Positions 47,700 through 59,752 are shown, numbered from the stretch's first letter. The stretch: DNA of 64,000 nucleotides from Heliocidaris tuberculata (GCA_025618425.1 CM046849.1:34560462-34624461), one strand, 5' to 3'. The notes: generated from the sequence alone by a model not told the origin. A program made the numbers and translations.

Positions 47700-49034
47700 G
47701 CTTTTCAGAGAATTTGAAGGAAAACTGGACCCAAAAAATAAAAAATAAACAAATAAATAAGATAACCTTTATTTTTCTTTTCTTGTCAGAAATTTCTATC
47801 ATATTAAGACTAACCATTCCATTTGAGATGAGACTAAATGTGAATTTCTAATATGAAATAAAAGTCCATTCCATGAAGAAATATTAAAAGAACCTTATAT
47901 ATTTATGAACCTGTTTATTTGTAGTCTTATGGTTTGTTAATTTCTCCATCTATTTTTTGCAGCATAAAAGAATGGGCCAGGATTAAACACTGGAAAACCA
48001 GGCTAATCCCTGTACAAACATGAGGATATTAAGGGCGAGACACATTTGCTGAAAGATTGCCAGCAAGCTTGAAAGATCTGGTAATTATTTTGTTTCATTC
48101 AACTCTAAAATGAAGTTAAAGATTCGTTTGGAGATGGAAACTGATAAGTAGTTTTTATATAGATACTTTACATACAGTACAACATCCCCCATCAATTATG
48201 TCATTATAAATAAGACATAAAGCAAGTCAGAATTCATCTGGTCAAATAATTTATTTACTACTTTTATTTTTAAAATCATTATTATTCTCAGCATTGCTAT
48301 TTTATCTTTTAAAGTAAATTATTCTTTTTAGCAATTTCATTTTGCTTTGTTATTTCTTATCCTGGCAAAAATACAATAATGATCTAAATTCCTTTCTTAC
48401 TAAATTTACAGGAGAAAGTGCTGGATGTAGTTTGGTCAACATACAGGCTTGTTTCATGCAGTAAAAGAACATGAGGAAGAACGAGGGAAGAGAAGTAGAA
48501 CTGGTGCAATCATCATTTCAGGTCATCACACACCTGTTTCCCATCCTCAAGGAAAAACACTTACTAACGTACTAGTATTGTTGATTTCACATCCTTACCT
48601 AAGAGAGTAAGTACAATTTTATTTATACAATCCAATTGTTTTCCCAATGCATCAATTCATGGAAACTGGGGATGGGTGTTCATTCAAAGTCATGTCAATT
48701 AGTTGTGCTGCTTTGTTTTAACAGGGAAATAATTTATACCCTGATCTTCTATTTACAAACATAAGCTTTGTCATGGTCCTACACAACGATAGCATTTAAT
48801 ACATAAACACATCATGCATGCTTGTGTTATAGTCTCTTGCTATGTTAGATGCTATTTTCTCATCTTATTAAATTTCTGTTCATTCAAGAAAATGTTGAGT
48901 AATTTTGATTTATGTGTTTTGTGAATTGTATCTCAAAAATGTTATACAACTATACAAGTCACTTTGTAGCTATGATGTAATGCTTGTTGTTAGGAAAGCT
49001 ATATCATTGTTTAATTCTTTTATTATTTTGCAGG
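47700..49034. other. Interval with candidate splice sites only
   Basis: A possible exon lies at 48413-48605 (preceded by TTTACAG, followed by GTAAGTAC), but no frame through it is long or recognisable. Otherwise AT-rich and anonymous. Confidence 0.35.
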
Positions 49035-49464
49035 GTATGTACACACCTACAAGAGATTGTACCTGGTAGCTGATGCAAAAGGATGCTCACAAGAACAAGA
49101 GGGAGTCGAAGGGAATGAACTTGATGCCATTCATCGTTCTCAGATAGCAGTGTCTCTCCCCAGTCCATCAGCTGCTAATATTAATACTACCTGTGTCACC
49201 ACACCCTTCCTTGTAGTTCCTAGCAGTGGCGGATCCGGGGGCCAGGGGGCCCGGGCCCCCTCCCCTGGGACCAAAAAGGGGCCCAAAAATGCTGTGGACC
49301 TTTCTTTTTTTCTTTTTTTCTTTTTTTTTTTTGCTTGTCAGAAAATTTTGTGAATATTGAGCCCCCTCCCTCAAGAAATCCTGGATCCGCCACTGGTTCC
49401 TAGTACCCCAGTACCCCTTGCTCCCCCCTCCCCTCGATCCTCAAATGATCTCACAATGGCATAA
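49035..49464 (+). pseudogene. Exon-like coding remnant split by a hAT MITE
   Basis: After TTATTTTGCAG (49034) a frame opens with TYKRLYLVADAKG, then EQEGVEGNELDAIHRSQ and a Ser/Pro-rich tail. The frame is cut at 49223 by the MITE 49224-49395. Beyond the MITE the same frame resumes with Pro/Ser-rich codons and reaches a stop at 49462-49464. MITE plus duplicated target is 180 bp, so phase is kept but the MITE brings its own stop. It could be the tail of the Myb/SANT-like second protein of a Harbinger element or an unrelated gene; I do not recognise it. Confidence 0.45.
49224..49395. mobile_element. hAT MITE, 172 bp, perfect 8-bp target duplication
   Basis: It starts CAGTGGCGGATCC and ends GGATCCGCCACTG (13-bp perfect TIR). 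GTTCCTAG stands on both sides (49216-49223 and 49396-49403). The interior has a GC-rich palindrome (GGGGGCCCGGGCCCCC type) and a T-run. Fresh appearance suggests recent insertion. Confidence 0.95.
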
Positions 49465-50137
49465 CATAGTCCATTCATTTTAGTATTTTGAATAACAGTC
49501 TTACCCCCATGAAGAATTTTATTTCACAGCCCCTACAACTATCTTACTTCTCTTCTTTAATTTAACTATGTTATGCACTACCACTGGTTAGAATGTTATT
49601 TAGTCTGCAATTATAAGTAAATTCTTCAGTTGGGCTTTTCAAAGTTTTGTCAAATCTCTATTTCAAAATTTAACTGTGGTTAATGTCGTTGAATATCAAT
49701 TTATGTTCCCCTCCCCATACATAATCATTGCAGTTAGATGCATCTTATTAGCAGTATGTTCCATGTATTCTGGAAGGGGGGGGGGGGGTGTATGAGCTAA
49801 TTGTATTTGCTTACTACATCATACATTCTTGGGGATGAAGTCCATTTACACACTGAAGGAGCTTAAACTTACCTGAATACAATACTATAACTGAAAATAT
49901 TTACATCATTTCTCAATACTGTTTTAAAGGAAAATCCATACTGGTCTATTTTTTTGTTAAAGGTGCTTGTTGTAGAAATCTATCTCATTTAAAGTTTTGA
50001 ATCACAGTATTAAATAACTGTTTAAGTCTTTTAAATATTTGTATTGTTTAATGATAATCTTTCCAATTATATTCATTTTTTTTTTCAGCTCTCAAACAGA
50101 ATACAATGGGTACTGAACAATTTTGAAAGAGAGAGGG

Positions 50138-50236
50138 GGAAGGGAATAGAGATAGAGAGAGAGAGAGAGAGGGGGGGGGGGAAGGGAGGGAATAGAGAGA
50201 GAGGGGAATAAAGAGAAGAGAGAGAGAGGGAGAAGA
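50138..50236. repeat. (GA)n microsatellite with G-run
   Basis: GAGAGA text with GGGGGGGGGG in the middle, polypurine throughout. Confidence 0.9.
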
Positions 50237-51559
50237 AATAGGGAAAGACATTTAGAAGTGTATTTTTTCAATGCAACTTTGAAAACGTATTCTCTGGAGT
50301 CATTTAAAGTTTTTCCATAATATGGGGCAAAGTATTGCTTTTGCTTTGTTGAAAAATATCTGATTTTTTTTTTTTTTTTATCAACCATGAGTGTTTTGAG
50401 ATAACTGGCACAGATACATAGAATATCCAACAATACCGACAACTTTCCCCCTGTATTTACAATTTGAAAGAAAGGAGAAACTTGCAAGGTATGCGGTTGT
50501 GACTGCGATTTTATTTGAGGTATATTGGTATGGAAGTGAGTATACTTGATAGAATGTGAAGTAATAAAACAAACCAATTGTGAGGAGTCCTATCATATCG
50601 CAACCTCCCACTTAGCCATTTATTTATCCCCCCCCCCCCCCGGTAGCTGCACCAAATCCAAATTGCAGAGATAATATTTTTTTTTTTTAAAGTTTGGGGA
50701 AAATGTGCATATTACTCATGTTACTAGTATGTCACAGAAATAAGGTTATGACCATGTGTCATAGACGATCTACTCGTCATAAATGGAAAACAAAAATTTC
50801 CGTTAGACTTGGTCCAGCAAGAAATTCAAGTAGATCTACTCTCCTAATGTCTGGTACCCGTAATCTAGATAATCATAAGCCTGCACCACTATTTTCAATT
50901 AAGGAAATATATTTTTCAGATCATTTTGTCTCTAAAACATGGTCAGTCGTGAGTGTATAAAACAAAACTGCTTGAATTATTCCGAATAGACGACAAAGAT
51001 CATTTTTTTAAAATGTATTTAAAATACACGATATGAAGAAAAAAAAAACCGCAGCTATGATTATTCCGAATAGAAAACGGTAAATATCACTTTTGTAATT
51101 TCTCAACATGTGTCACTTGACCAATTTAACAACTTTTAGAAATCCAAATAAAGAATAAATGATTTCAGAATTAAACAATATAAAACTCTTATAGAATTAT
51201 TTTGATGACTACAATGATGAACTTCAAATGAATACTATCACGACATTCTCATCATCAAAAACGACATCTCCCTCTCTCCAGCACGACTTATTAGCGAATG
51301 TCGTGTGCGGTGTGCACTGTTTTTTCGCCGTTTGTCGTTTAGTATGTCGTTTTGTCGTGTCGTTTGTCGTGTGTCGTGTTCGGTGTGAATCCGCCTGTAT
51401 AGACTGGGGTTAAGTTAAACCCGGCTATCAGAATACCGGCCATTGTGTTTTATCAAACGATTGTGTAGTCGGTATAGGTTGAAAACAGAAAGGAAGAAAG
51501 AACAGAGAAGACGAAGGAGAAAAAGTAGTAGTCATGATAGTAGTAGAAGAAGAGGAGGA

Positions 51560-51754
51560 AGGAAGAAGAAGAAGAAGAAGAAGAAGAAGAAGAAGAAGAG
51601 AAGAAGAAGAAGAAGAAGAAGAAGAAGAAGAAGAAGAAGAAGAAGAAGAAGAAGAAGAAGAAGAAGAAGAAGAAGAAGAAGAAGAAGAAGAAGAAGAAGA
51701 AGAAGAAGAAGAAGAAGAAGAAGAAGAAGAAGAAGAAGAAGAAGAAGAAGAAAA
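51560..51754. repeat. (GAA)n microsatellite, about 195 bp
   Basis: About 63 GAA units with one phase break near 51600. A polypurine mirror repeat of this length can form triplex DNA. It lies 120 bp outside the right end of the 11-kb element. The poly-Arg, poly-Glu and poly-Leu frames here are artefacts. Confidence 0.97.
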
Positions 51755-52191
51755 GGGGAAAAAGTTGTCACCCTCTCCTTATTTTTCTTTTATGGCACTG
51801 CCTTAAGGCATGTGGTAGAATATTACCCAAATCTCTCTTAAATTTTATTTTTTGATGAGAGAAATAAATAGCAGTTTATTTTTAAGGCAACATTGATACA
51901 TTTGAATACATTACAGAATAGGATTTTAAACTTTTACCACTTGTCTATCAACCCCTTTCCTTCCATTCTCACCTTCTTCTAACTCCTTATCCTCTGTTTC
52001 ATTTTCTTATTTTATCTATCCTTCTCCCTATTTCTCTCTCCTAAACGCTCTCTATCTATATCTGTTTACGTATTGTTTGTGCTAGTCCTTAAAAACTGAA
52101 CTATTTATTATTTATTTAGTACTCAAACCGTGGCAAAATGATAAAGAAATATGAATATGATGACGGTAGAAACAAAGAAGAAAAGGAGAGT

Positions 52192-52225
<34 letters not shown>

Positions 52226-52380
52226 GGGGGGGGGGGGGTATCATGTTCCTTACCTTTTGATAAAGGTGATGGCTTTATTGCGGATATTTGGTTTTATTTG
52301 ATTTGCCTTTCTGGGCATTTTTATGTTGCCAAATATATATCAATGCATGACAAACAATGCCTGTGATAAGAAGTCTCCAG

Positions 52381-52515
52381 GGGGCGTTTCATCAAGTGTC
52401 TTGTCGGGGATTTTTACCGACAAATTTCCTCTCAGCCAATCAGATGCAAGGATTTCAGTAGCTTATAACAGTTATTGCAACTCGTCATTGACGGCAAGTT
52501 TTATGAAACAGGGCC
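52381..52515. mobile_element. MITE family copy 1 (GTTTCATCAAGTG ... TTTTATGAAACAGGGCC)
   Basis: 135 bp flanked by CAG on both sides (52378-52380 and 52516-52518). Ends GGGGCGTTTCAT and ATGAAACAGGGCC are imperfect inverses. The core TCAGCCAATCAGATGCAAGG followed by ATTTCAGTAGCTTATAACAG is shared with copies at 53569 and 55795. A CWG duplication fits Harbinger-type MITEs. Confidence 0.8.
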
Positions 52516-53568
52516 CAGGTTTGAATAAGTTCGGACAACATTGAGAAAGACCGGGCTACCAGACAGCATGGTACGACTTATCTATTGAACAGTATGTTTG
52601 CCAGGAGTTACAAACATGCAAAGGCTAACAAAATTAGTCTTAACCCTTTCAGGACAGGAATTATTTAAGGGCTAAATTGATCACATTTTGTTCTTCAAAT
52701 TGGCAACAATAGTATTTTTCTTTTAGTACTACAAGATTGTAATAAGGGGCAATGTCTTTGAAAACAATATACATGGTTAAAAGAATTGGTGAAAAGTTGA
52801 AAAAAATTGCCAATTTTGATAAAAAACAATGATTTTGAACCTCTCAATGTGTTGCCAATTTAAGGATTTTAAATCTTATTCTCCTTTTTAAAATTCCTGG
52901 GATCAAACGCAATATTGTCATGTAACAAAAATAGACACAGTGTGTGTAGAAATTTTTGCTCTTTCTACTCATGTATCTAGTATATTTTTCAGGGCTCTGA
53001 ATCAAAAGTTATTGAGCCCAACCACAAAATGTGGTCAATTGTCTCGAAAGGGTTAAAGAGAATATTCAGTTCGGGTATAGGTGCAAAATATCTTTCTCAT
53101 TCTTTTGATTTCCACGTGGAACATTATTATAGTAGTTGTGTCCCATTAAAACGATTTCACTTGCAGTGCTCTCATATTTCAAATATGACTAGAAATATAT
53201 TTTACAACCTGGCACTAAATTCTGATGGCACATGGCTTAGTAGTCTTTTGCTGGTTGTAATTTAGTCGGTACGAAATAATTGTAATTTTGGCGATTCAGA
53301 TTCAGATTCAGATTCAAAATACATTTATTTCCTTCTCATAATCAAATAAATACGCTAGCAGCAATTCGTATACTTTACTCAACTTTCTATTGGCTATATT
53401 GCATACATGGCATAGGGAGTTAATATTTGTGTCAGAGTACAGCACATTTGTATCATCTGCATATAAAAGAAAAGAGAGTTATGGGGCAGATTTGTGAATA
53501 TCGTTTATGTAATTGACGATTGTTCCTATTCGATAGACAGGTTCATTCATAATGAATTTACATGACCA

Positions 53569-53705
53569 GGGTCCTATTTCATAAAACTTGTTATCAGTAT
53601 TCAACAACCGCCACATTTCTAAGACAAATTTGCTCTCAGCCAATCAGATGCAAGGATTTCAGTAGCTTATAACAGTTATTGCAACTTATTTTATGAAACA
53701 GGGCC
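53569..53705. mobile_element. MITE family copy 2
   Basis: It runs from GGTCCTATTTCATAAAACTT to TTTTATGAAACAGGGCC with the shared core CAGCCAATCAGATGCAAGGA. Flanks are CAG and CAT, so the duplication is imperfect. The left part has diverged. Confidence 0.75.
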
Positions 53706-54255
53706 CATCACTCAACTTCATCCACATAATTATGCCAACCAGGTGTACAAGATTGATTATTCACTTTTTGTTGCTCAACTTTCGAAGCAAAACCAAAATT
53801 TGCCATCGTGTATTAAAATCGTTTAAGTAAATTGACATAAGTTCAAGTACTGCTCTGACCAGACCCTTAGTAAATAAAAATGTAGCTTGAAATTTGAACC
53901 TGAACGTCATTTTTCACTTTCAATGGAACAACATAAAAACAAACAACTGAACATGAAGATGTACTTATCGAACAAAAACAGGAAGAAAATGTATACAAAG
54001 AAGAATAAAGAATAAAGAAGAAATGGTGTGTCGAAAATGTTTTCTCCAGGAACCCGATAACCCTTTTTTTTTTTTGGGGGGGGGGGGGGGGTCAAAAGTT
54101 GTCAGGGGGGCCACTCTGCCCCCTGCCTCCCTTTGGATACGCCAGTGCCAACAAAGCAACATGTGCCGCATTGTGCTCAACTTGAACCGAGTTTACCGAA
54201 CTACGTTATGTTTGTAAACGTGATTTTGAGCAACAGTTTACAATGACGCCCTCTG

Positions 54256-54328
54256 ATTATTCAAAGCAAATATTTACATCTAAACATTATAATATAAGGT
54301 TTAAATGTAAATATTTGCTTTGAATAAT
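54256..54328. repeat. Compact hairpin: 30-bp arms, 13-base loop
   Basis: The left arm 54256-54285 (ATTATTCAAAGCAAATATTT onward) and right arm 54299-54328 are reverse complements with a single mismatch. The size and shape resemble a miRNA precursor or a minimal fold-back transposon; neither is proven. Confidence 0.9.
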
Positions 54329-54375
54329 TACGTTGTCATGTATTTTAACATGGAAATAACGACATTGCATGTAAG

Positions 54376-54418
54376 GAGAGAAGAGAGAAGGAGAAAGAGA
54401 GAGAGTAAGAAATGAAGA

Positions 54419-54463
<45 letters not shown>

Positions 54464-54470
54464 GGGGGGA
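54376..54470. repeat. (GA)n tract ending in a G-run
   Basis: AGAGAGAGA for about 75 bp followed by about 18 G. Confidence 0.9.
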
Positions 54471-54549
54471 GGGGACGTGGGGAGACAAGAGGGGAATAAG
54501 ATGGAATATATCAACTTAGTACGAGGCTGCATGATGACCAAACAGAAAA

Positions 54550-55790
54550 CTTCATATTAAAAAGTGCACTTTAATATGAGTAAATCTGTTTAACGAAAAA
54601 GTATTCGCACTATCGGGCTTAATTTTCTTTACAAAACTTCATTGAGAAACCATGACTTGCAACCATGGATTACTCATGTAAATTTGGGAAAGGGTGGATT
54701 AAATGAGATATAGCGTATTTTGAGGGGCATACATCATTTTCTTTTTTTTTTTCCTCAAAATGTATTGTCCTGATGAATAAAGGCAAACATAAACAAAAAC
54801 AAAAAAATATATTATGAGGCGGAACACAGAAATTGGAAATACTTCTTGGAAGGCTTTGGAAAAAAAAAAACAACCCCGGGCACTTGCTGCCGTACACTCT
54901 AAAACTTATATTGTGAAAAATCAACATTGAGAAGAGTCAAGGACTGACAATGCCTTAAACATGCTTAATGAAACATGTGTAGGGTTAGATACAGCAATAT
55001 GAATAGTGTGATACAGCATAATAAAAACCCTTTCAAATGTTGATTTAACACTTTACATTTAGAATGTGCTGTCTTCCAAGTGGCACCCTACTGATCATGC
55101 ATTGTAGGGCAATTTTAACTTGTCGACATTGATTATTTTAATTTTTTTTTTGTCTCTGTCTTTGTTGCCACCAAAAGCTTATTTTCTACAACCAAAATCA
55201 ATTTGTAGCCTATTTTACAATCTTGTAAAATCAAAGATGGTGGATAGTAAATGTTGCCCATATCGGAAATGTTTAACTACCCTGTTTTCATTATCATTAC
55301 CATCATTCATCCTTGCCAATGTTTATGTCGAGTAATAACAATCTAGTGACCATTGTTCATCTAAATTTGACAGTTATATTCAGGTTTTAATAAATTATCT
55401 TATTATTTGACATTACTTACCAATGCCACCGTTTAAGTGATGTAGCAGCAATATGTACAAGTGTTGCTTTAAAAATAGTTTTGAAATCAGGAGACAATTT
55501 TTAAGGGCCAACTGACAACCCATCCCGACGTAACATTTTGTCAGTTTTCGCGTTTTGATAATGTACATATACAGTCATACAACTTCTGACAAAATTTGGC
55601 GCATATGTTAGATGGGTGGAAATCGACTTGACTTTGGGCCTTTTTTTTTTGGGGGGGGGGGCTCTATGGACCAAACCCGATGGCTTCGTTCAGACTGACA
55701 AGCTTTTTGTGAATGACATGGATGGTCCAAGTAACTTTGAGGGGTCAAATTTCATATATAAAATGGGGTGACTCATTTCGGGACAGGCCC
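54550..55790. other. Anonymous interval
   Basis: No gene or clear repeat. Poly-G at about 55650. Confidence 0.45.
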
Positions 55791-55794
55791 CCTG

Positions 55795-55930
55795 GGGGGC
55801 GTTTCATCAAGTGTCTTGTCGGTGATTTCTACCGACAAATTTGCTCTCAGCCAATCAGATGCAAGGATTTCAGTAGCTTATAACAGTTATTGCAACTTGT
55901 CATTGATGACAAGTTTTATGAAACAGGGCC
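55795..55930. mobile_element. MITE family copy 3
   Basis: Nearly identical to copy 1 (GGGCGTTTCATCAAGTGTCT start, ATGAAACAGGGCC end), flanked by CTG on both sides (55792-55794 and 55931-55933). Confidence 0.82.
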
Positions 55931-55939
55931 CTGGTCTAT

Positions 55940-58900
55940 GACTACAGATAATACTTTGGAGGTGGCGCTGTGCAGGTTGCCTGCACATAAGCACCGAGTC
56001 AGCTAGTATAACTTGATCCTATACCTGAAGTATCTTTCATCATCTCGAAATATCCTCGCTCACGCCAAAGTTGAGAATTAAAAAAAAAAAATAAAAAAAT
56101 AAATAAAATGCACACCTTTTTGACGATTTTTATGTAGTAGATATTAAGGGTCTTGATTCGAAGATTTATAAGACCTCTTGGTAGAGATTGTGAAATGTGT
56201 TATGAGTATATTAAAAGGAAGTTGTTAAGTACTTCTCCTTTCATTTTTGGATGGTAGTCGACGGGATCAAGTAGTGACATCACCGAATTTAACACGCCCT
56301 AGACCGAGCGAAGTTAAATATCTGGTGTGTTCCCACTGGCATCACCCTAGAAAAAAAGAAGAAAAAAAGAAAGCAAGTAAGTACTTGAGAAAAGTCGAGT
56401 TTACTCTGTGTTGAAGGTCCGTGCATTCACAAACACGCTTCAGTGATTACGAATAACAAGCCCAATAATGCAAAGGTTCGCCGAAGCTATTACGTCAATG
56501 CTCGCTTTCATCCACTTTTTTGAATACTATTTAGCGCTATATACAATGAACGACAAAATGCATGCACAGTTATATATATGCGTGGTCTGTAGTATATTGG
56601 TAGGTGCCATAAACGTTGGTATGAATGACTCTACATTGTAAGAAGGAAAATAATCATGTGGTGGTATAAGGTTTTCTAGATCGACTCTGTAAATAGACAA
56701 TTTTTGAGTGACAATCGCCTGGTTGACAGATATCGAGTAACACCATTTCTAGAAACAGTGGGTAAGTGCTATCATACACTTTTTCTTATATAACATGCGT
56801 CAGAATATTATTCTCATCTAATTTCAATATGTGGTGTTGATCAAACACAGTTTAAAAGTCTGAAAGACTACTATTGACTTTCATATGTTGCCAAGAACAG
56901 AAGTGGGCCAAAGCGGGTTCAGGAAAGGTTGATACATGACTAGAAATACGGTCAGCCATGAAAATGCGTAAAAAGAAGTAACGCATATGAATGTTAAAAC
57001 AAAATATTCAAGCATCATATCGAAATTCGTATTGACCTGCTCATATGGGATTTCAAGTAGAGACTTCACCAGCATATGTACAATGATTTTCATCTGATTT
57101 TAAGACATAAAGTATCTGAGCGAACACAGTGTTGAAAACTAATATTGACCTGTACTGCTAACAACAGAATTGAAATGGGTTAAAATGGATTTGGGAAAAG
57201 TTGAATCATTACTACAGAAGGATGGACATCTGTGCTATTACATGTAACACATTATGACGTCAAAATAAAATATTCAAGCATCATAATGTTGCTAATGTCA
57301 CCCTCCACAATGTGCTAAAGCGTTCATACATGATTGCAACTAAAGCCATGCCTGTCTGATAGAAACAGATTCATACAAAGGTGTATTTTGTATTAAATAT
57401 ATGAAGTACTGTACTGTGGTTCAACGAGAGAATATTGGTGACAGCGAGTTATTATTATTATTTCTATTTATTAATATTATAATTATTATTATTATTATTG
57501 TTATAACTATTATCAGTATTATCATTATTCCTATTATCATTATTATTATCATTATTATTACTTTATCATTACAACAGGTTTGTTTTGAATGAGCATCAAT
57601 CAAACGGTATAATTATTTTGCATGGTACGTCGTCCAGTAAATGATTTGCTAACGATTATTTCACTTGTTTCTTCATCAGACAGCACCCCAAATAAATGCA
57701 GAATATTTTCAAATACGGCCTGTATAACAATGCAAGCAATGAACATGATTTTATAAGAAGAGGTCAATTTCAAGCATTACGAAGTAAACTAACAGAAGAC
57801 AAATAAAAAAGAGAGTGCCGTTAACACCCATGCTCTATAACCTCCCCCGCAATAGAGTTTACATCCTTGTGTTGCGCGGGTGGTTTTCAATACAAACTTT
57901 TCACTGATGCATTGGTGCAACTTTATTATCACGATATTGACTGCTAAATGTTGAACCTCCTTCTGTATACTATAATAAAACACGGGATTCGTCCACGGTC
58001 CATTTAAAAATTACATGCGTGCATGGATGATGAAAATCAAACAAATGCACCTTGGGTAAACAATATGCATGCAAGTGAGTCCATGGGTAAACACAAGTAT
58101 GACAAGTGAACGTCTAGTTTAACTGATTGATTGAAATGGTATGTATTAAAATCCACATGGCAGCCCAAGGGCTGAATAACATGGAATGTACAAAGTAAAA
58201 AAAAAGAAAGAAATGGAAATAATATACTATGCAATATACGGAATAATGAATGTTTACATTATAGTGGTTCAGTAGTGAGCAGAATAATGGGCAGGAGAGA
58301 AGGGGACACAAAAATAGAAAGGGGCAGTCAGAAAAAACGAAAAGGGCAGGAAAGAACGAAGGGAGATATCCTAGAGAATGACATTTTACAAAGTACATAA
58401 TAAAACAAACATAAGTGAATTAATTAACTTGTTAACGTATATAATACCTTCAAATTATACAATAACTGAAAACAAATTCCAGTAATTTAATGACGAGTAG
58501 GGAAATATACAGAGCGAGATAGGGAGAATGGGGAGTAAGAAAGGAAGAGACAGAGATAAGAAGTAAGACAGTTTGAGGACAGGATATAAAGACATCATTA
58601 TCATGGTAGTATATAATATATAAAGAAAACCATAATTCATGAGTAATAGATTGTCGTAAATGCATGAGCCAAAATGAATAAGATGAGTAAATCAGTACAG
58701 AATTGTTCTAGTACAAGAATAAGCATGGAAGAAGGAGTGCATGAGGTCAGAAATCATAAAGTAGATCACGACAAATCTACAGTCTATCAGTAATTGAGTT
58801 GAATACGTACCCAAGTATCATGAAGAATCAAATGAAGGTTCAAATGAATGATAAACAATATTATGTGCATAATTATTGGATCAATTACATGTGGATTGTC

Positions 58901-59008
58901 AAGTGATTGACAAGCAATTAAGAATTATCATGAAACTAAACATTCAGTAATCATAATTTGAGAGATAAAAGACTGAGTAATCCAGAGAGGGAGGTAGAAA
59001 GGAAAAGA

Positions 59009-59045
<37 letters not shown>

Positions 59046-59230
59046 GGTCAAGCTAGAAAAGGGGTAAAAGAAAAAGGGGAGGAAGAGAAGAAAAAAGAAA
59101 GTGAGAAAGTGGGGAATTAGACAGTTGAGTGAGAGTACATGATAATTCATTTCATTAATAAAACAAACGATGACATGAGGTGTATGAAATAGTACATGTA
59201 GGCCTCTGCAATGGATTATACACCGTAATG
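55940..59230. other. Anonymous interval with microsatellites
   Basis: No recognised gene. It contains a weak duplication (GCCAAGAACAGAAGTGGGCC at 56889 and GCTAACAACAGAATTGAAAT at 57157, both near ATATTCAAGCATCATA), a (TTA)n tract at 57445-57565, and a (GA)n tract at 59015-59042. Confidence 0.45.
57445..57565. repeat. (TTA)n microsatellite
   Basis: ATTATTATTATT with interruptions. Confidence 0.92.
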
Positions 59231-59384
59231 GTGGTGTCACACCTTGGCGTTTTAGCCAGCGTATGCCCGACGTATGAGGAATTTGGCGAATACGCTGGCG
59301 TACGTCGAATACGTTACGGGTAAGTTTTGCATACGTTAAGAGCACGCTAAAACACGCTGGTATACGTCGTCATACGGCGAGGTT

Positions 59385-59420
59385 GTCGAAAAATTTTGTG
59401 CAAGCACAAAATTTTTCGAC
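59385..59420. repeat. Perfect 17-bp palindrome with 2-base centre
   Basis: GTCGAAAAATTTTGTGC and its exact inverse GCACAAAATTTTTCGAC are separated by AA. Located 147 bp inside the left end of the element. Confidence 0.95.
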
Positions 59421-59742
59421 GTATGCCAGCGTATGGCTCATACGTCTCGCATACGCGGGCCATAAGTTGTAGGTAAGTTACGCGATCGTTGACACACGTT
59501 CACACACGTTACTCGTAAGTTACTCATAAGTCGAAATACGTCGAGCTTTAGTCTAGCGTACCCCAAAACTTACTTCTAACCTATGAGTAACGTGCTTTGA
59601 ACGTATGTGTAACTTAACTCCAACGTATATTGACGCATGAAGACGTATTTGACGTGCTCCGGACGATCACAAAACTTACTGAACGTGTTTCTAACTTACA
59701 GCTACCGTATAATGGCGTATTGACAACGTTTAGAGGAATTGG

Positions 59743-59752
59743 TATATAAAAA
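59743..59752 (+). promoter_or_regulatory. TATA-box-like TATATAAAAA, plus strand
   Basis: It lies 41 bp upstream of the small plus-strand ORF start at 59784. A start site about 30 bp downstream would leave a 5' leader of about 10 bases, which is short. Confidence 0.45.

Larger units (their letters stand above)
44988..51395. mobile_element. CACACC-type TIR pair with CGACAxACGAC word arrays
   Basis: The left end GGCGGATTCACACCG (44988) and right end CGGTGTGAATCCGCC (51395) are perfect inverses. Both are followed inward by arrays of CGACACACGACA-like words (45007-45200 and 51290-51380). TTAA stands left of the left end (44984-44987) but not right of the right end, so no target duplication is confirmed. 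The 6.4-kb span holds fold-back II, a microsatellite-poor middle, and the exon-like segment at 49035. Confidence 0.7.
40398..51441. mobile_element. 11-kb TIR composite element, CCGGTATTCTGATAG ends
   Basis: The left end GGCCGGTATTCTGATAGC (40398) and right end GCTATCAGAATACCGGCC (51441) are perfect inverses over 18 bp. Both continue into TTTAATTTAACCCC / GGGGTTAAGTTAAA. ATT lies on both sides (40395-40397 and 51442-51444), a possible 3-bp duplication. The interior contains a second pair of similar ends, two fold-backs, a CACACC-type TIR pair and a hAT MITE. The class is not certain; short duplication and long TIR fit Harbinger best. Confidence 0.75.

Noticed and set aside
44988..51395. TTAA duplication for the CACACC-type pair
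   Set aside because: TTAA is present only on the left; the right flank is TGTA, so the duplication is not supported.
51443..51841. Open frames of 132, 90 and 79 codons of poly-Arg, poly-Glu and poly-Leu
   Set aside because: They are translations of the (GAA)n microsatellite and change with frame.
53029..53265. 78-codon plus-strand frame starting MWSIVSKGLKRIF
   Set aside because: No motif or splice context; average length for chance in AT-rich DNA.
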